A DNA stretch of 64,000 nt from Desulfococcus sp041737845 (lineage in GTDB: Bacteria; Desulfobacterota; Desulfobacteria; Desulfobacterales; Desulfococcaceae): assembly GCF_041737845.1 (NCBI RefSeq), contig NZ_JBGSQX010000160.1:1-64000 (forward strand), given 5' to 3'. Within the stretch, counting starts at the first letter, position 1; every line of letters starts with the position of its first letter. The notes under the pieces are model-generated. The model saw nothing but the letters and a program-made list of their open reading frames with translations. It did no database searches and was not told where the DNA came from. The translations under genes and the position numbers were made by a program. Shown in pieces: positions 43,585 to 51,426 of this stretch.

Positions 43585-44991
43585 TTACTTTTTCCCCTCG
43601 ATGATCCTGACGGCCGCATCAAGCCGTTTGAGCACGGCTTCCTTGCCCAGGATCTCGATGATCTCGAAGATGCCCGGGCTCGCGGTTCTTCCCGTCAGCG
43701 CTACGCGGACGGGCTGGGCAATCTTCCCCAGCTTGAGCCCCGTGAGTTCCATGACCTTCAGGAACGCCCCCTCCAGGGCCTTTTCGGAAAAATCCTCCAG
43801 GGCCTCCAGTTCGTGAATCAATTGCCGCATGGGCGCCGCGGCATCCGGGGTGAAGGTCTTCTTCAGCGCGGCTTCGTCGTAAGCAATGGCGTCCTGGTAA
43901 TAAAAAAGGGCGGATTCCGCCATCTCCACGAGGGTTTTGCTCCGGGCGTTCAGGGTTTGGATGACCTTGACAAGGTAGGCGGCGTCATCCGCCTGAACCC
44001 CCTTCTCCTGCAGAAAAGGCATCAGGTGAGGGATCAGCCTTTCCGGCGGCGCGGCCTTGATGTGATCGGCGTTGAGGGCCGTCAGTTTTTCCGGGTCGAA
44101 CACGCCGGCCGACTTGCCGATGTTCTCCAGGTTGAATTTTTCAACCAGCTCGTTCCGCGTAAAAAACTCCTGATCTCCGTAAGACCAGCCCAGCCGCACA
44201 AGGTAGTTGATGAACGCATCGGGCAAAAACCCCATTCGCTTGTATTCCGTCACCGACATGGCGCCATGGCGTTTGCTCAGCCGGGTTTTATCCTTTCCCA
44301 GCACCATGGGCACATGGGCGAACACCGGCAGTTCGGCCCCCAGCGCCTTGTACAGGAGAATCTGCTTGGGGGTGTTGCTGACATGGTCATCCCCGCGGAT
44401 GATGGTGTTGATCCCCATGGTGATGTCGTCGACCACCACGACAAAATTATAGGTGGGGGTGCCGTCGCTCCGGGCGATGACAAAGTCGTCCAGGTCGGCA
44501 TTCTGGAAAACGATGTTGCCCTTGACCCTGTCTTCGATGACGGTCGTTCCGGTCAAGGGCGCCTTGAATCGGATCGCAGTTCCCTCTCCACCGGGCAGAC
44601 CCTTCTCCCTGCAGGTGCCGTCATACTTGGCCTTTCCGCCGGCCGCGAGCCCCTTCTGACGCATCTCCTCGACCTTCTCCGGAGGGCAGTCACAGTGGTA
44701 GGCATGGCCCGAGGCGACGAGGGTCGCGACGTATTCCTTATATATGTCAAACCGCTCCGACTGGAAATACGGCCCTTCGTCCCAGTCTATCCCGAGCCAT
44801 GCCATGGCCTCGAAGATGGCGTCCACCGATTCCCGGGTCGACCGCTTCAGGTCGGTATCCTCGATCCTGAGGACGAATCTGCCCCCGCTGCGCCGCGCAT
44901 AGAGCCAATTGAAAAGCGCGGTCCGGGCGCCGCCCACGTGGAGATATCCCGTCGGGCTCGGCGGAAACCGCGTGACGATTTCTTTCTTCAT
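43585..44991 (-). CDS. gltX: Glutamyl-tRNA synthetase
   Basis: Charges tRNA-Glu with glutamate and, in bacteria that lack GlnRS, may also mischarge tRNA-Gln for GatCAB to amidate. The protein has 468 residues. The HIGH-type motif is PSPTGYLHVGGART near 11-24 and the KMSKS-type motif is KTRLSKRHGAMS near 236-247. CDCPPEK near 100 is part of the zinc-binding region, with partial Cys conservation. GGAGAATT precedes the ATG. A tRNA-Gln gene directly follows it. Confidence 0.96.
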   Translation of the reverse strand: MKKEIVTRFPPSPTGYLHVGGARTALFNWLYARRSGGRFVLRIEDTDLKRSTRESVDAIFEAMAWLGIDWDEGPYFQSERFDIYKEYVATLVASGHAYHCDCPPEKVEEMRQKGLAAGGKAKYDGTCREKGLPGGEGTAIRFKAPLTGTTVIEDRVKGNIVFQNADLDDFVIARSDGTPTYNFVVVVDDITMGINTIIRGDDHVSNTPKQILLYKALGAELPVFAHVPMVLGKDKTRLSKRHGAMSVTEYKRMGFLPDAFINYLVRLGWSYGDQEFFTRNELVEKFNLENIGKSAGVFDPEKLTALNADHIKAAPPERLIPHLMPFLQEKGVQADDAAYLVKVIQTLNARSKTLVEMAESALFYYQDAIAYDEAALKKTFTPDAAAPMRQLIHELEALEDFSEKALEGAFLKVMELTGLKLGKIAQPVRVALTGRTASPGIFEIIEILGKEAVLKRLDAAVRIIEGKK

Positions 44992-45419
44992 AATTCTCCT
45001 GATGTCCGCCCGCCGCTTTGGGGGCTGTATTGACTTAAGATATGGGATGTAGCATTAGTAATTAGTCATCGAACCGTTCCCACGGGCTTTCCCCATGGGT
45101 TTCCACTGCCGGCCCCCTGCAGGCCGCCGTGTTCCATCCAAACGGCCCCGAACGGGGCCATGGTGAACCCCGCGCGTCATTCAGTGGTTTTGAGCAACGG
45201 ATTTACGGGGAATTGCCGGAGCCCTGCCGTAAAATTCCGGCAGGGATTATTCCCGGATCGACTCCATAGCATATCAAAAACCATAGCACAAGAGCGCGCC
45301 CAAAAAATATCATGAAAATTCTTGACATTCATCGCTATTTCAATTACTAGAGGCAGGATTCTGATTAGCGTCAAGATTTCAGAATAACAAAATAATAAAA
45401 GCATGTTAGGAGATTACTA
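44992..45419. other. Intergenic region between gltX and rpmF
   Basis: Divergent gap of 428 bp without a convincing gene. Two hairpins are visible: GGCCCCG-AA-CGGGGCC at 45144-45159, and CCCTGCCG (45222-45229) with CGGCAGGG (45238-45245). Neither has a clear T run. A sigma70-like promoter for rpmF lies at 45322-45350. The gltX promoter is not obvious. Confidence 0.6.
45322..45350 (+). promoter_or_regulatory. Predicted promoter for rpmF and the fab genes
   Basis: A perfect TTGACA at 45322-45327 is followed after 17 bp by TACTAG at 45345-45350, a poor -10. The leader to rpmF would be about 65 nt. Confidence 0.45.
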
Positions 45420-45602
45420 ATGGCTGTACCCAAGCGAAAAACATCCAAATCAAAACGGGATAAACGACGGACACACGACAGCATCAGCGGCCCCGAGGTG
45501 ATGAAATGCCCCCAATGCGGCGAAGCAAAACTGCCCCATCATGCCTGCCTCGAATGCGGCGATTATAAAGGACGGAGCGTCCTGGATAAAAAAGAGGATT
45601 AA
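45420..45602 (+). CDS. rpmF: 50S ribosomal protein L32
   Basis: 60 residues beginning MAVPKRKTSKSKRDKRR, the standard L32 N-terminus. CPQCGEAKLPHHACLECG supplies four Cys for zinc (the C+ form), and DYKGRSV follows. TTAGGAG precedes the ATG. rpmF commonly heads a plsX-fabH-fabD-fabG-acpP-fabF cluster; here an acyl-CoA dehydrogenase follows instead, 19 bp downstream. Confidence 0.97.
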   Translation: MAVPKRKTSKSKRDKRRTHDSISGPEVMKCPQCGEAKLPHHACLECGDYKGRSVLDKKED

Positions 45603-45621
45603 ATAAGAGGGTAGTTGACCC

Positions 45622-47289
45622 ATGTCTTTTAAGAAGACCCCGGAAGCCGCCGACCTTGTCGGTCTGGACGAGGAATCCCGACAGATGGTCGTGGAGACCG
45701 TTCAGCAGCTCAGAAAGCGGCTCCTGACCAAAGAAAGAGTGCTTGAGTTCGACAAAAAGGAGATTTTTCCGGATGAGGTGATCCGGGAAATGCTGGGCCC
45801 CGATATCGGCCTCCAGCTCCTTTTTATCCCCGAGGAATATGGCGGCATGGGCGGCGGCGCCCGGGACTGCCACGCCGTCATCAGCGAAATGTGCAAGATA
45901 TGCCTGGGCGTCGGCACAGGATTCTTCGCCGTCCAACTGGGGGCCGACCCGATCCTGGTCGGCGCCACCCATGAGCAGAAGGAAAAATGGCTGGGGGCCA
46001 TCGCCGCGGGCAACACCCTGGTGGCCTACGCCGTGACCGAACCCAACGCCGGCAGCAATCTCGCCGCCCTCAAGACCAAGGCGGATCCGGTGATGGGGGA
46101 AGACGGGAAGATCACCGGCTACATCATCAACGGCAGCAAGCAGTTTATCTCCACCGGGGGCTACGCGGATTTCATCACCGTGTTGGCCGACACGCCGGAA
46201 GGCCCCAGCTTTTTCGTCGTCGAAAAGGGGACAAAGGGCTATGTTCAGGGCAAGGGGGAGGAAAAGCACGGCATACGGGCCTCCAACACCTCTCCGCTAT
46301 CGTTCACGGACGTTTTCGTGCCCGTAGAAAACCTGATCGGCGGCGTCACCGGCCAGGGTTTGAAGCAGGCCAACATGGTGTTCGGCTACACGCGCCTGAT
46401 GGTGGCCTCCATGGCGATCGGCGCGGCCCGAGCGGCCATGGATATCGCCATCCCCTACGCTAAGGAGCGGATCCAGTTCGGCTCCCCCCTCTCGGAGAAA
46501 CAGGGGTACACCCACAAGCTGATCGTCCCCCATGCCGTGCGCCTTGCGGCGGCAGAGGCCTACATCGAAGAGACGGCGATCCGCCTGGACGCCGGCGAGA
46601 GCGATCTTCAGGTGGAGGGCTCCATCGGGAAGCTGTTCACCACCGAGGCGGCAAACCTGGCGGCCGACAGCTGCATGCAGGCCCTGGGCGGATACGGTTA
46701 CATCGCCGAGTATGAAGTTGAAAAGATCAAGCGGGACGTAAGGATCACCACCATCTACGAAGGCACCAGCGAGATCCAGCAGAGCATCATCAGCACCTTC
46801 CGGTGGAAAACGAGCCGGAAAACCAAGGGGGCCTTCTACCAGGACATCGCGTCGGACATGGACGCGCTCCATGAGCGGGTCGGGGATGCAGGGTGCCGCT
46901 TCTACGGCAGTTCCGCCCGAGTCCTCAACGCGCTGATCGACTGCGTGCACGACAACCGCCTGACCAAGCAGCAGATGATCATGTTTTTGCTGGCGGACAT
47001 GATGACCTATGTGGAGGTCGGCGCCGCCATGGGGCGAAAAACGGTCCGACTCGCCGAGGCGGGCGACCCCGGGGCCGACGACTCCAAGGCGATGTCCCGA
47101 GTTTTCGCGGCCGAGGTTTCGGAATTGATCACCCGGAACTCCCTCCGGATCCTGACCGGAACGGGAGTGCTTGCGCCGGAGGCGGTCGGCGCCTTTGCCG
47201 CGTCCACGGGCCTGGATGACCTGGCCCAGAGCTGCCGCAACACCATCGGGGATATGGACCGGGTTGCGGACAATCTGTTCGGGAGGTAA
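45622..47289 (+). CDS. Acyl-CoA dehydrogenase family protein with C-terminal extension
   Basis: FAD enzyme oxidising acyl-CoA to enoyl-CoA, or acting on a related acyl thioester. The protein has 555 residues, longer than the usual 380-400. The core includes YAVTEPNAGSN near 138, GSKQFISTGGYAD near 174 and the GGYGY...YEGTSEIQ region near 355-390; the Glu of the family's C-terminal active-site segment is present in the EGTSEI stretch, but its role here should be confirmed. From about 405 an extra helical domain is present, as in long AidB- or FadE-like forms. It sits between rpmF and fabG with 19-bp and 2-bp gaps, so it is co-transcribed with fatty-acid synthesis genes. Confidence 0.92.
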   Translation: MSFKKTPEAADLVGLDEESRQMVVETVQQLRKRLLTKERVLEFDKKEIFPDEVIREMLGPDIGLQLLFIPEEYGGMGGGARDCHAVISEMCKICLGVGTGFFAVQLGADPILVGATHEQKEKWLGAIAAGNTLVAYAVTEPNAGSNLAALKTKADPVMGEDGKITGYIINGSKQFISTGGYADFITVLADTPEGPSFFVVEKGTKGYVQGKGEEKHGIRASNTSPLSFTDVFVPVENLIGGVTGQGLKQANMVFGYTRLMVASMAIGAARAAMDIAIPYAKERIQFGSPLSEKQGYTHKLIVPHAVRLAAAEAYIEETAIRLDAGESDLQVEGSIGKLFTTEAANLAADSCMQALGGYGYIAEYEVEKIKRDVRITTIYEGTSEIQQSIISTFRWKTSRKTKGAFYQDIASDMDALHERVGDAGCRFYGSSARVLNALIDCVHDNRLTKQQMIMFLLADMMTYVEVGAAMGRKTVRLAEAGDPGADDSKAMSRVFAAEVSELITRNSLRILTGTGVLAPEAVGAFAASTGLDDLAQSCRNTIGDMDRVADNLFGR

Positions 47290-47291
47290 CC

Positions 47292-48038
47292 ATGTCGGAG
47301 CATTCCCATAAAACCATCGTCGTCACCGGCGGGTCCAAAGGCATCGGCCGGGCCGTCTGCGAGGCATTCTCCGCGCCCGGCGCAAGGATATTCTTCAACT
47401 ATGCAACGGATGCGGCCGGAGCGGCGGAAACGGAGCGGCGCATTACGGCGGCCGGCGGGACCGGCAAAGGCGTCCAGGTGGACGTCTCGTCCGAAGACGA
47501 GGTCAAGGCATTTCTGGACGGCGTGATCAAAGAAACCGGGGGCCTGGATGTTCTGGTGAACAACGCGGGCATCACCCGCGACGGCCTGATCGTCCGCATG
47601 AAAACATCCGACTGGGATGCCGTCATGGACGTCAACCTGAAGGGGGCGTTCCAGGCGTCCAAAATCGCGGCCAAGGCCATGCTCAAGCAGCGGAGCGGGA
47701 GGATCATCAACATCTCTTCCGTGGTCGGGGCTTCGGGAAATCCCGGGCAGGCCAATTACGTCGCCGCCAAGGCGGGCCTGATCGGCCTGACCAAGGCCCT
47801 TGCCAAGGAACTGGCGTCGCGGGGCATCACCGTGAACGCGGTGGCGCCCGGCTACATCGAAACCGATATGACCGCCGCCATGACGGACGCCCAGCGGGAG
47901 GCCATGATCGCCCAGATTCCCCTGGGACGCCCCGGGACCTCCCGGGAAATCGCGGCGGCCGTCCGTTTCCTGGCATCCGAGGAAGCAGCCTACATCACGG
48001 GGCATGTGCTCCACGTGAACGGCGGAATGTATATGTAA
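47292..48038 (+). CDS. fabG: 3-oxoacyl-[acyl-carrier-protein] reductase
   Basis: NADPH-dependent reduction of 3-oxoacyl-ACP in fatty-acid elongation. The 248-residue short-chain dehydrogenase has the cofactor loop VTGGSKGIGRAV near 11-22, the NNAG motif near 90 and the catalytic Ser/Tyr/Lys in ISSVVG and QANYVAAKAG. GGGAGG, partly inside the stop of the preceding gene, serves as ribosome site. acpP and fabF follow on the same strand. Confidence 0.95.
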   Translation: MSEHSHKTIVVTGGSKGIGRAVCEAFSAPGARIFFNYATDAAGAAETERRITAAGGTGKGVQVDVSSEDEVKAFLDGVIKETGGLDVLVNNAGITRDGLIVRMKTSDWDAVMDVNLKGAFQASKIAAKAMLKQRSGRIINISSVVGASGNPGQANYVAAKAGLIGLTKALAKELASRGITVNAVAPGYIETDMTAAMTDAQREAMIAQIPLGRPGTSREIAAAVRFLASEEAAYITGHVLHVNGGMYM

Positions 48039-48062
48039 GCAAACGAAAACAGGAGAGAAATT

Positions 48063-48305
48063 ATGGCCGATATCGATAAGATTCAAGAAAAAGTCAGAAA
48101 GATCATTGCAGAAAAACTGAGCGTGGATGTTGCGGAGATTGTGCCCGAAGCCTCCTTTGTGGACGATCTGGGCGCCGACTCCCTGGATCTGGTGGAGCTG
48201 ATCATGTCCATGGAGGAAGAGTTCGATATTGAAATCTCGGACGATGACTCCGAAAAGATGGTGAAGGTTCAGGACGCCTTCGACTACATCGCAAAGAATT
48301 CCTGA
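48063..48305 (+). CDS. acpP: Acyl carrier protein
   Basis: 80 residues, acidic and helical. Ser40 in GADSLDLVEL is the phosphopantetheine attachment site. It carries growing acyl chains for FabG, FabF and other enzymes. CAGGAGAG precedes the ATG. It lies 24 bp after fabG. Confidence 0.97.
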   Translation: MADIDKIQEKVRKIIAEKLSVDVAEIVPEASFVDDLGADSLDLVELIMSMEEEFDIEISDDDSEKMVKVQDAFDYIAKNS

Positions 48306-48417
48306 TACCGTATCCGTATCGGCATTCCAGAATTGACCCGTTCGGGTTTCAGGCGGCATGGGTTTTCGATGTCTGGAGCCTGAACGATGCTTATTGTTTT
48401 CGGAAAGGGAGGACCTC

Positions 48418-49659
48418 TTGAACAGGCGGGTCGTTATCACAGGATTGGGACTGGTAACACCGGTGGGGATCGGTGTGGACGCATCATGGGCTGCACTGTG
48501 CGCCGGGAAATCGGGTGTCGGCGAAATCACGCGGTTCGATGCATCCGACTACACCACAAAAATCGCCGCTGAAGTGAAAGGCTTCAACCCCGAGGACTTC
48601 GTTCCCAAGAAGGACGCCAAACGGAATCAGCTCTTCATCTCTTACGCCCTTGCCGCATCCCGCATGGCCGTGGAAGACGCCGGGCTGACCATCGACGAAA
48701 AAAACGGCGCCCGGGTGGGGGTCATCACCGGCTGCGGGCTGGGGGGTCTTGCGACCCTGGAAGAGCATACGATGATCATCAACACCCGCGGCCCGAAACG
48801 GGTGAGCCCCTTCTTCATCCCCATGATGATCGGAAACATGGCCGCCGGAATGATCTCCATCCAGTTCGGGGCCAGGGGTCCGAACCTCTCCATCGCCACG
48901 GCCTGCGCCGCCGGGACCCATGCGGTGGGCGAAGCCTACAAGAACATTCAACGGGGATTTTCCGACGCGGTGATCACCGGCGGCATGGAGTCCGTGATCA
49001 CGCCGACCTGCGTGGCCGGGTTCGGCGCCATGAAGGCCCTGTCCACGCGGAATGACGATCCCCTGAAGGCATCCCGTCCGTTTGACAAGGACCGGGACGG
49101 CTTTGTGGTGGGGGAAGGCTCCGGCATCCTCATCATCGAGGCGCTCGAGTACGCTCTGGAACGCGGGGCCAGAATCTACGGCGAAATCCTGGGCTACGGG
49201 ATGAGCGGGGACGGCTACCACATGACCTCTCCTCCGCCCGACGCGGAGGGCGCGGTCCGCTGCATGGAAGCCGCCATCTCCGATGCGGGCATCTCCTGCG
49301 ACCGGATCGACTACATCAACGCCCACGGCACCTCGACGCCCCTGAACGACCTTTACGAAACCCGGGCCATCAAGACGGTGTTCAAAGAATACGCCAATTC
49401 GGTTCCCATCAGCTCGACCAAATCCATGACCGGGCATCTCCTGGGGGCTGCAGGCGGCGTCGAGACCGTGTTCACAACCCTGGCCGCCTACCACGACATC
49501 ATTCCGCCCACCATCAATTTCGAAAGCGGAGACGAGGAGTGCGACCTCGATTACGTGCCCAATGTCGCCCGAAACACCAAGGTAGACATCGCCATGAGCA
49601 ACTCCTTTGGATTCGGCGGCACCAACGCGACCATCATCGTGGGGAAATACAAACCCTGA
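48418..49659 (+). CDS. fabF: 3-oxoacyl-[acyl-carrier-protein] synthase II
   Basis: Condensing enzyme for chain elongation from malonyl-ACP. From TTG 48418, with GGGAGG 5 nt upstream, it has 413 residues beginning with NRRVVITGLG, the family start; the longer open frame to 48358 is not supported. The Cys-His-His triad is visible: Cys163 in TACAAGTH, His in NAHGTSTPLND and His in SMTGHLLGAAGG. A strong terminator follows and closes the fab transcript. Confidence 0.95.
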   Translation: MNRRVVITGLGLVTPVGIGVDASWAALCAGKSGVGEITRFDASDYTTKIAAEVKGFNPEDFVPKKDAKRNQLFISYALAASRMAVEDAGLTIDEKNGARVGVITGCGLGGLATLEEHTMIINTRGPKRVSPFFIPMMIGNMAAGMISIQFGARGPNLSIATACAAGTHAVGEAYKNIQRGFSDAVITGGMESVITPTCVAGFGAMKALSTRNDDPLKASRPFDKDRDGFVVGEGSGILIIEALEYALERGARIYGEILGYGMSGDGYHMTSPPPDAEGAVRCMEAAISDAGISCDRIDYINAHGTSTPLNDLYETRAIKTVFKEYANSVPISSTKSMTGHLLGAAGGVETVFTTLAAYHDIIPPTINFESGDEECDLDYVPNVARNTKVDIAMSNSFGFGGTNATIIVGKYKP

Positions 49660-49693
49660 CGTCCGGCTGCGGCGGAACAACATGATCGTTCCA

Positions 49694-49729
49694 GAAGAGC
49701 ATCCCTGCCCGGGGGATGCTCTTTTTTTT
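49694..49729 (+). terminator. Rho-independent terminator after fabF
   Basis: AGAGCATCCC (49696-49705) pairs with GGGATGCTCT (49713-49722), a perfect 10-bp stem with a 7-nt loop, followed by seven T residues. Confidence 0.92.
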
Positions 49730-49759
49730 CAGCTCCCCCGGGCATCACCGGAAAGCCGG

Positions 49760-50332
49760 CTACAACCCCATGAAATAGTGGTGAAACACAGGATCCATCG
49801 TCAGTTCGGGATGGAAGGTCGTCGCCATGACCCGGCCTTTCTGAACAAAGACCGGGTCCTTGAACGCCCGTGCGTGGACCGCCACCTCCGGCCCCACCGC
49901 GAGGATCCGCGGCGACCGGATGAAGACCGCCGGGAAAGGGCTTGCTCCGCCCGCGGCCGCCAGAATCGGAATGTCAATGTCGTGCTCCCTGGAGGCCAGC
50001 TGTCGGCCGTAGGCATTCCGCGCCACCGACACCGGAAGGACCTGGAGCCGCCCGGGCCCGCCGTCCACCGTCCCGGCCAGGAGCACGGCCCCGGCGCAGA
50101 TGCCCCAGACGGGCATCCCCTGGGCGATGCGCGCCCTGAGGGGATCGATCATCCTGAATTCCTGAAGAAATTTTCCCATGACCGTGCTCTCCCCGCCGGG
50201 AATGATGAGCCGATCGACCGCCATCAGCCCCGCGGCGTCACGGATGATCCGGTATCCGGCCCCCAGGGACGTCAGATGGCGGATGTGGTCGAGAAACGCC
50301 CCCTGCAGCCCCAACAGCCCCACCACCGTCAC
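49760..50332 (-). CDS. pdxT: Pyridoxal 5'-phosphate synthase glutaminase subunit
   Basis: Releases ammonia from glutamine and passes it to PdxS. The protein has 190 residues and a class I amidotransferase fold. GLLGLQGAFLDHI is the family N-terminus, PGGESTVMG provides oxyanion and substrate contacts, the nucleophile Cys lies in GICAGAVLLA (the usual GTCAG has Ile for Thr here), and FHPELT supplies His and Glu. It starts 3 bp after the pdxS stop, so the two are co-translated. Confidence 0.95.
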   Translation of the reverse strand: MTVVGLLGLQGAFLDHIRHLTSLGAGYRIIRDAAGLMAVDRLIIPGGESTVMGKFLQEFRMIDPLRARIAQGMPVWGICAGAVLLAGTVDGGPGRLQVLPVSVARNAYGRQLASREHDIDIPILAAAGGASPFPAVFIRSPRILAVGPEVAVHARAFKDPVFVQKGRVMATTFHPELTMDPVFHHYFMGL

Positions 50333-50335
50333 GGG

Positions 50336-51205
50336 TCACCGCCCCCGCTCGGCCATCCGGGTCTCGAGGCGGTCCATCTCCAGGCCCACCATGGCCGCCC
50401 CTAAATTCTTCGAGATGTCGGCGAGCTTGACGGGATCCTCCCAGTGAATTACCGCCCGGACGATGGCCGATGCCGTCTTGGAGGGATTTTCGGATTTGAA
50501 GATCCCCGATCCGACAAAGATGCCGTCCACGCCCAGAGCCATCATCAGGGCGGCATCCGCCGGGGTGGCGATGCCGCCGGCTGCAAAATTGACCACCGGG
50601 AAACGGCCCTGGTCCCGCGTCATCCGAATCAGTTCAAGCGGCACCCGGCAATGGGCTGCCGTCTCTTCGAGGGCCCTGTCGTCCATGCCTTTCAGGGCTT
50701 CGATTTCAGACGCGATGGTGCGGATATGACGCACGGCCTCCACAACATTCCCGGTTCCGGCCTCCCCCTTGGTTCGCAGCATCGCAGCCCCTTCATAGAT
50801 GCGGCGAAGCCCCTCCCCCATATTTCGGGCACCGCAGACAAAGGGGACGGCAAAGGTCCGCTTCTCCACATGGCGGCTCTCATCGGCCGGGGTCAGGACC
50901 TCGCTCTCGTCAATAAAATCCACCCCCAGGGCCTCAAGAATTCGGGATTCCATGAAATGGCCGATCCGCACCTTGGCCATGACCGGTATGGACACCGCCG
51001 CCATGATGGCCTCGATCATGGCCGGATCGCTCATGCGCGCCACTTGCCCCTGGGTCCGGATGTCCGCGGGCACGCGCTCCAGCGCCATGACCGCGGACGC
51101 CCCGGCGTCCTCGGCGATCCGGGCCTGTTCGGGTGTCGTGACATCCATGATCACGCCGTTCTTGAACATCTCGGCAAAGCCTTTGTTGACTTTCTCTCGA
51201 CTCAC
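50336..51205 (-). CDS. pdxS: Pyridoxal 5'-phosphate synthase lyase subunit
   Basis: Makes PLP from ribose 5-phosphate, glyceraldehyde 3-phosphate and ammonia. The protein has 289 residues with the conserved ADIRTQGQVARMSDP, VMAKVRIGHFMES (catalytic Lys region), FVCGARNMGEGLRRI and NFAAGGIATPADAALMM, and a GSGIF phosphate site near 232. The AGGAATAAAGGTGA ribosome region precedes the ATG. A promoter and operator-like repeats lie between it and the divergent regulator. Confidence 0.97.
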   Translation of the reverse strand: MSREKVNKGFAEMFKNGVIMDVTTPEQARIAEDAGASAVMALERVPADIRTQGQVARMSDPAMIEAIMAAVSIPVMAKVRIGHFMESRILEALGVDFIDESEVLTPADESRHVEKRTFAVPFVCGARNMGEGLRRIYEGAAMLRTKGEAGTGNVVEAVRHIRTIASEIEALKGMDDRALEETAAHCRVPLELIRMTRDQGRFPVVNFAAGGIATPADAALMMALGVDGIFVGSGIFKSENPSKTASAIVRAVIHWEDPVKLADISKNLGAAMVGLEMDRLETRMAERGR

Positions 51206-51351
51206 CTTTATTCCTTTCTATGTTTTGGGATCATTGACCGGGAACCGACCGTCGGGTATCGCGGCGCAAGCCGTTCATGTCGCCTGCCCGATCCGGTCGT
51301 CGGGCTGTCGTTCGCACGGACGGCAGCCCCTCAAAAAAGCCCGATCTTGTC

Positions 51352-51416
51352 ATCGTACATTTATTCACTGCAATTAGTACATTCTCTATATTGTACTATT
51401 TTTGTCAAGTACAAAA
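51352..51416. promoter_or_regulatory. Predicted PdxR-type operator and pdxS promoter
   Basis: Four GTAC-centred sites lie between pdxS and the regulator: CGTACAT (51354-51360), AGTACAT (51376-51382), TGTACTA (51392-51398) and AGTACAA (51408-51414). The last three GTAC cores, at 51377, 51393 and 51409, are exactly 16 bp apart. TAGTACA and TGTACTA form an inverted pair. On the minus strand TTGACA (51408-51403) and GAGAAT (51386-51381), 16 bp apart, form a promoter for pdxST that overlaps these sites. Binding by the divergent regulator would block or recruit polymerase there. Confidence 0.6.
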
Positions 51417-51426
51417 CAAGGAAGCC

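Noticed and set aside
45177..45404. 75-codon hydrophobic frame upstream of rpmF, minus strand
   Set aside because: It has no ribosome site and no recognisable protein, and overlaps the likely rpmF promoter.
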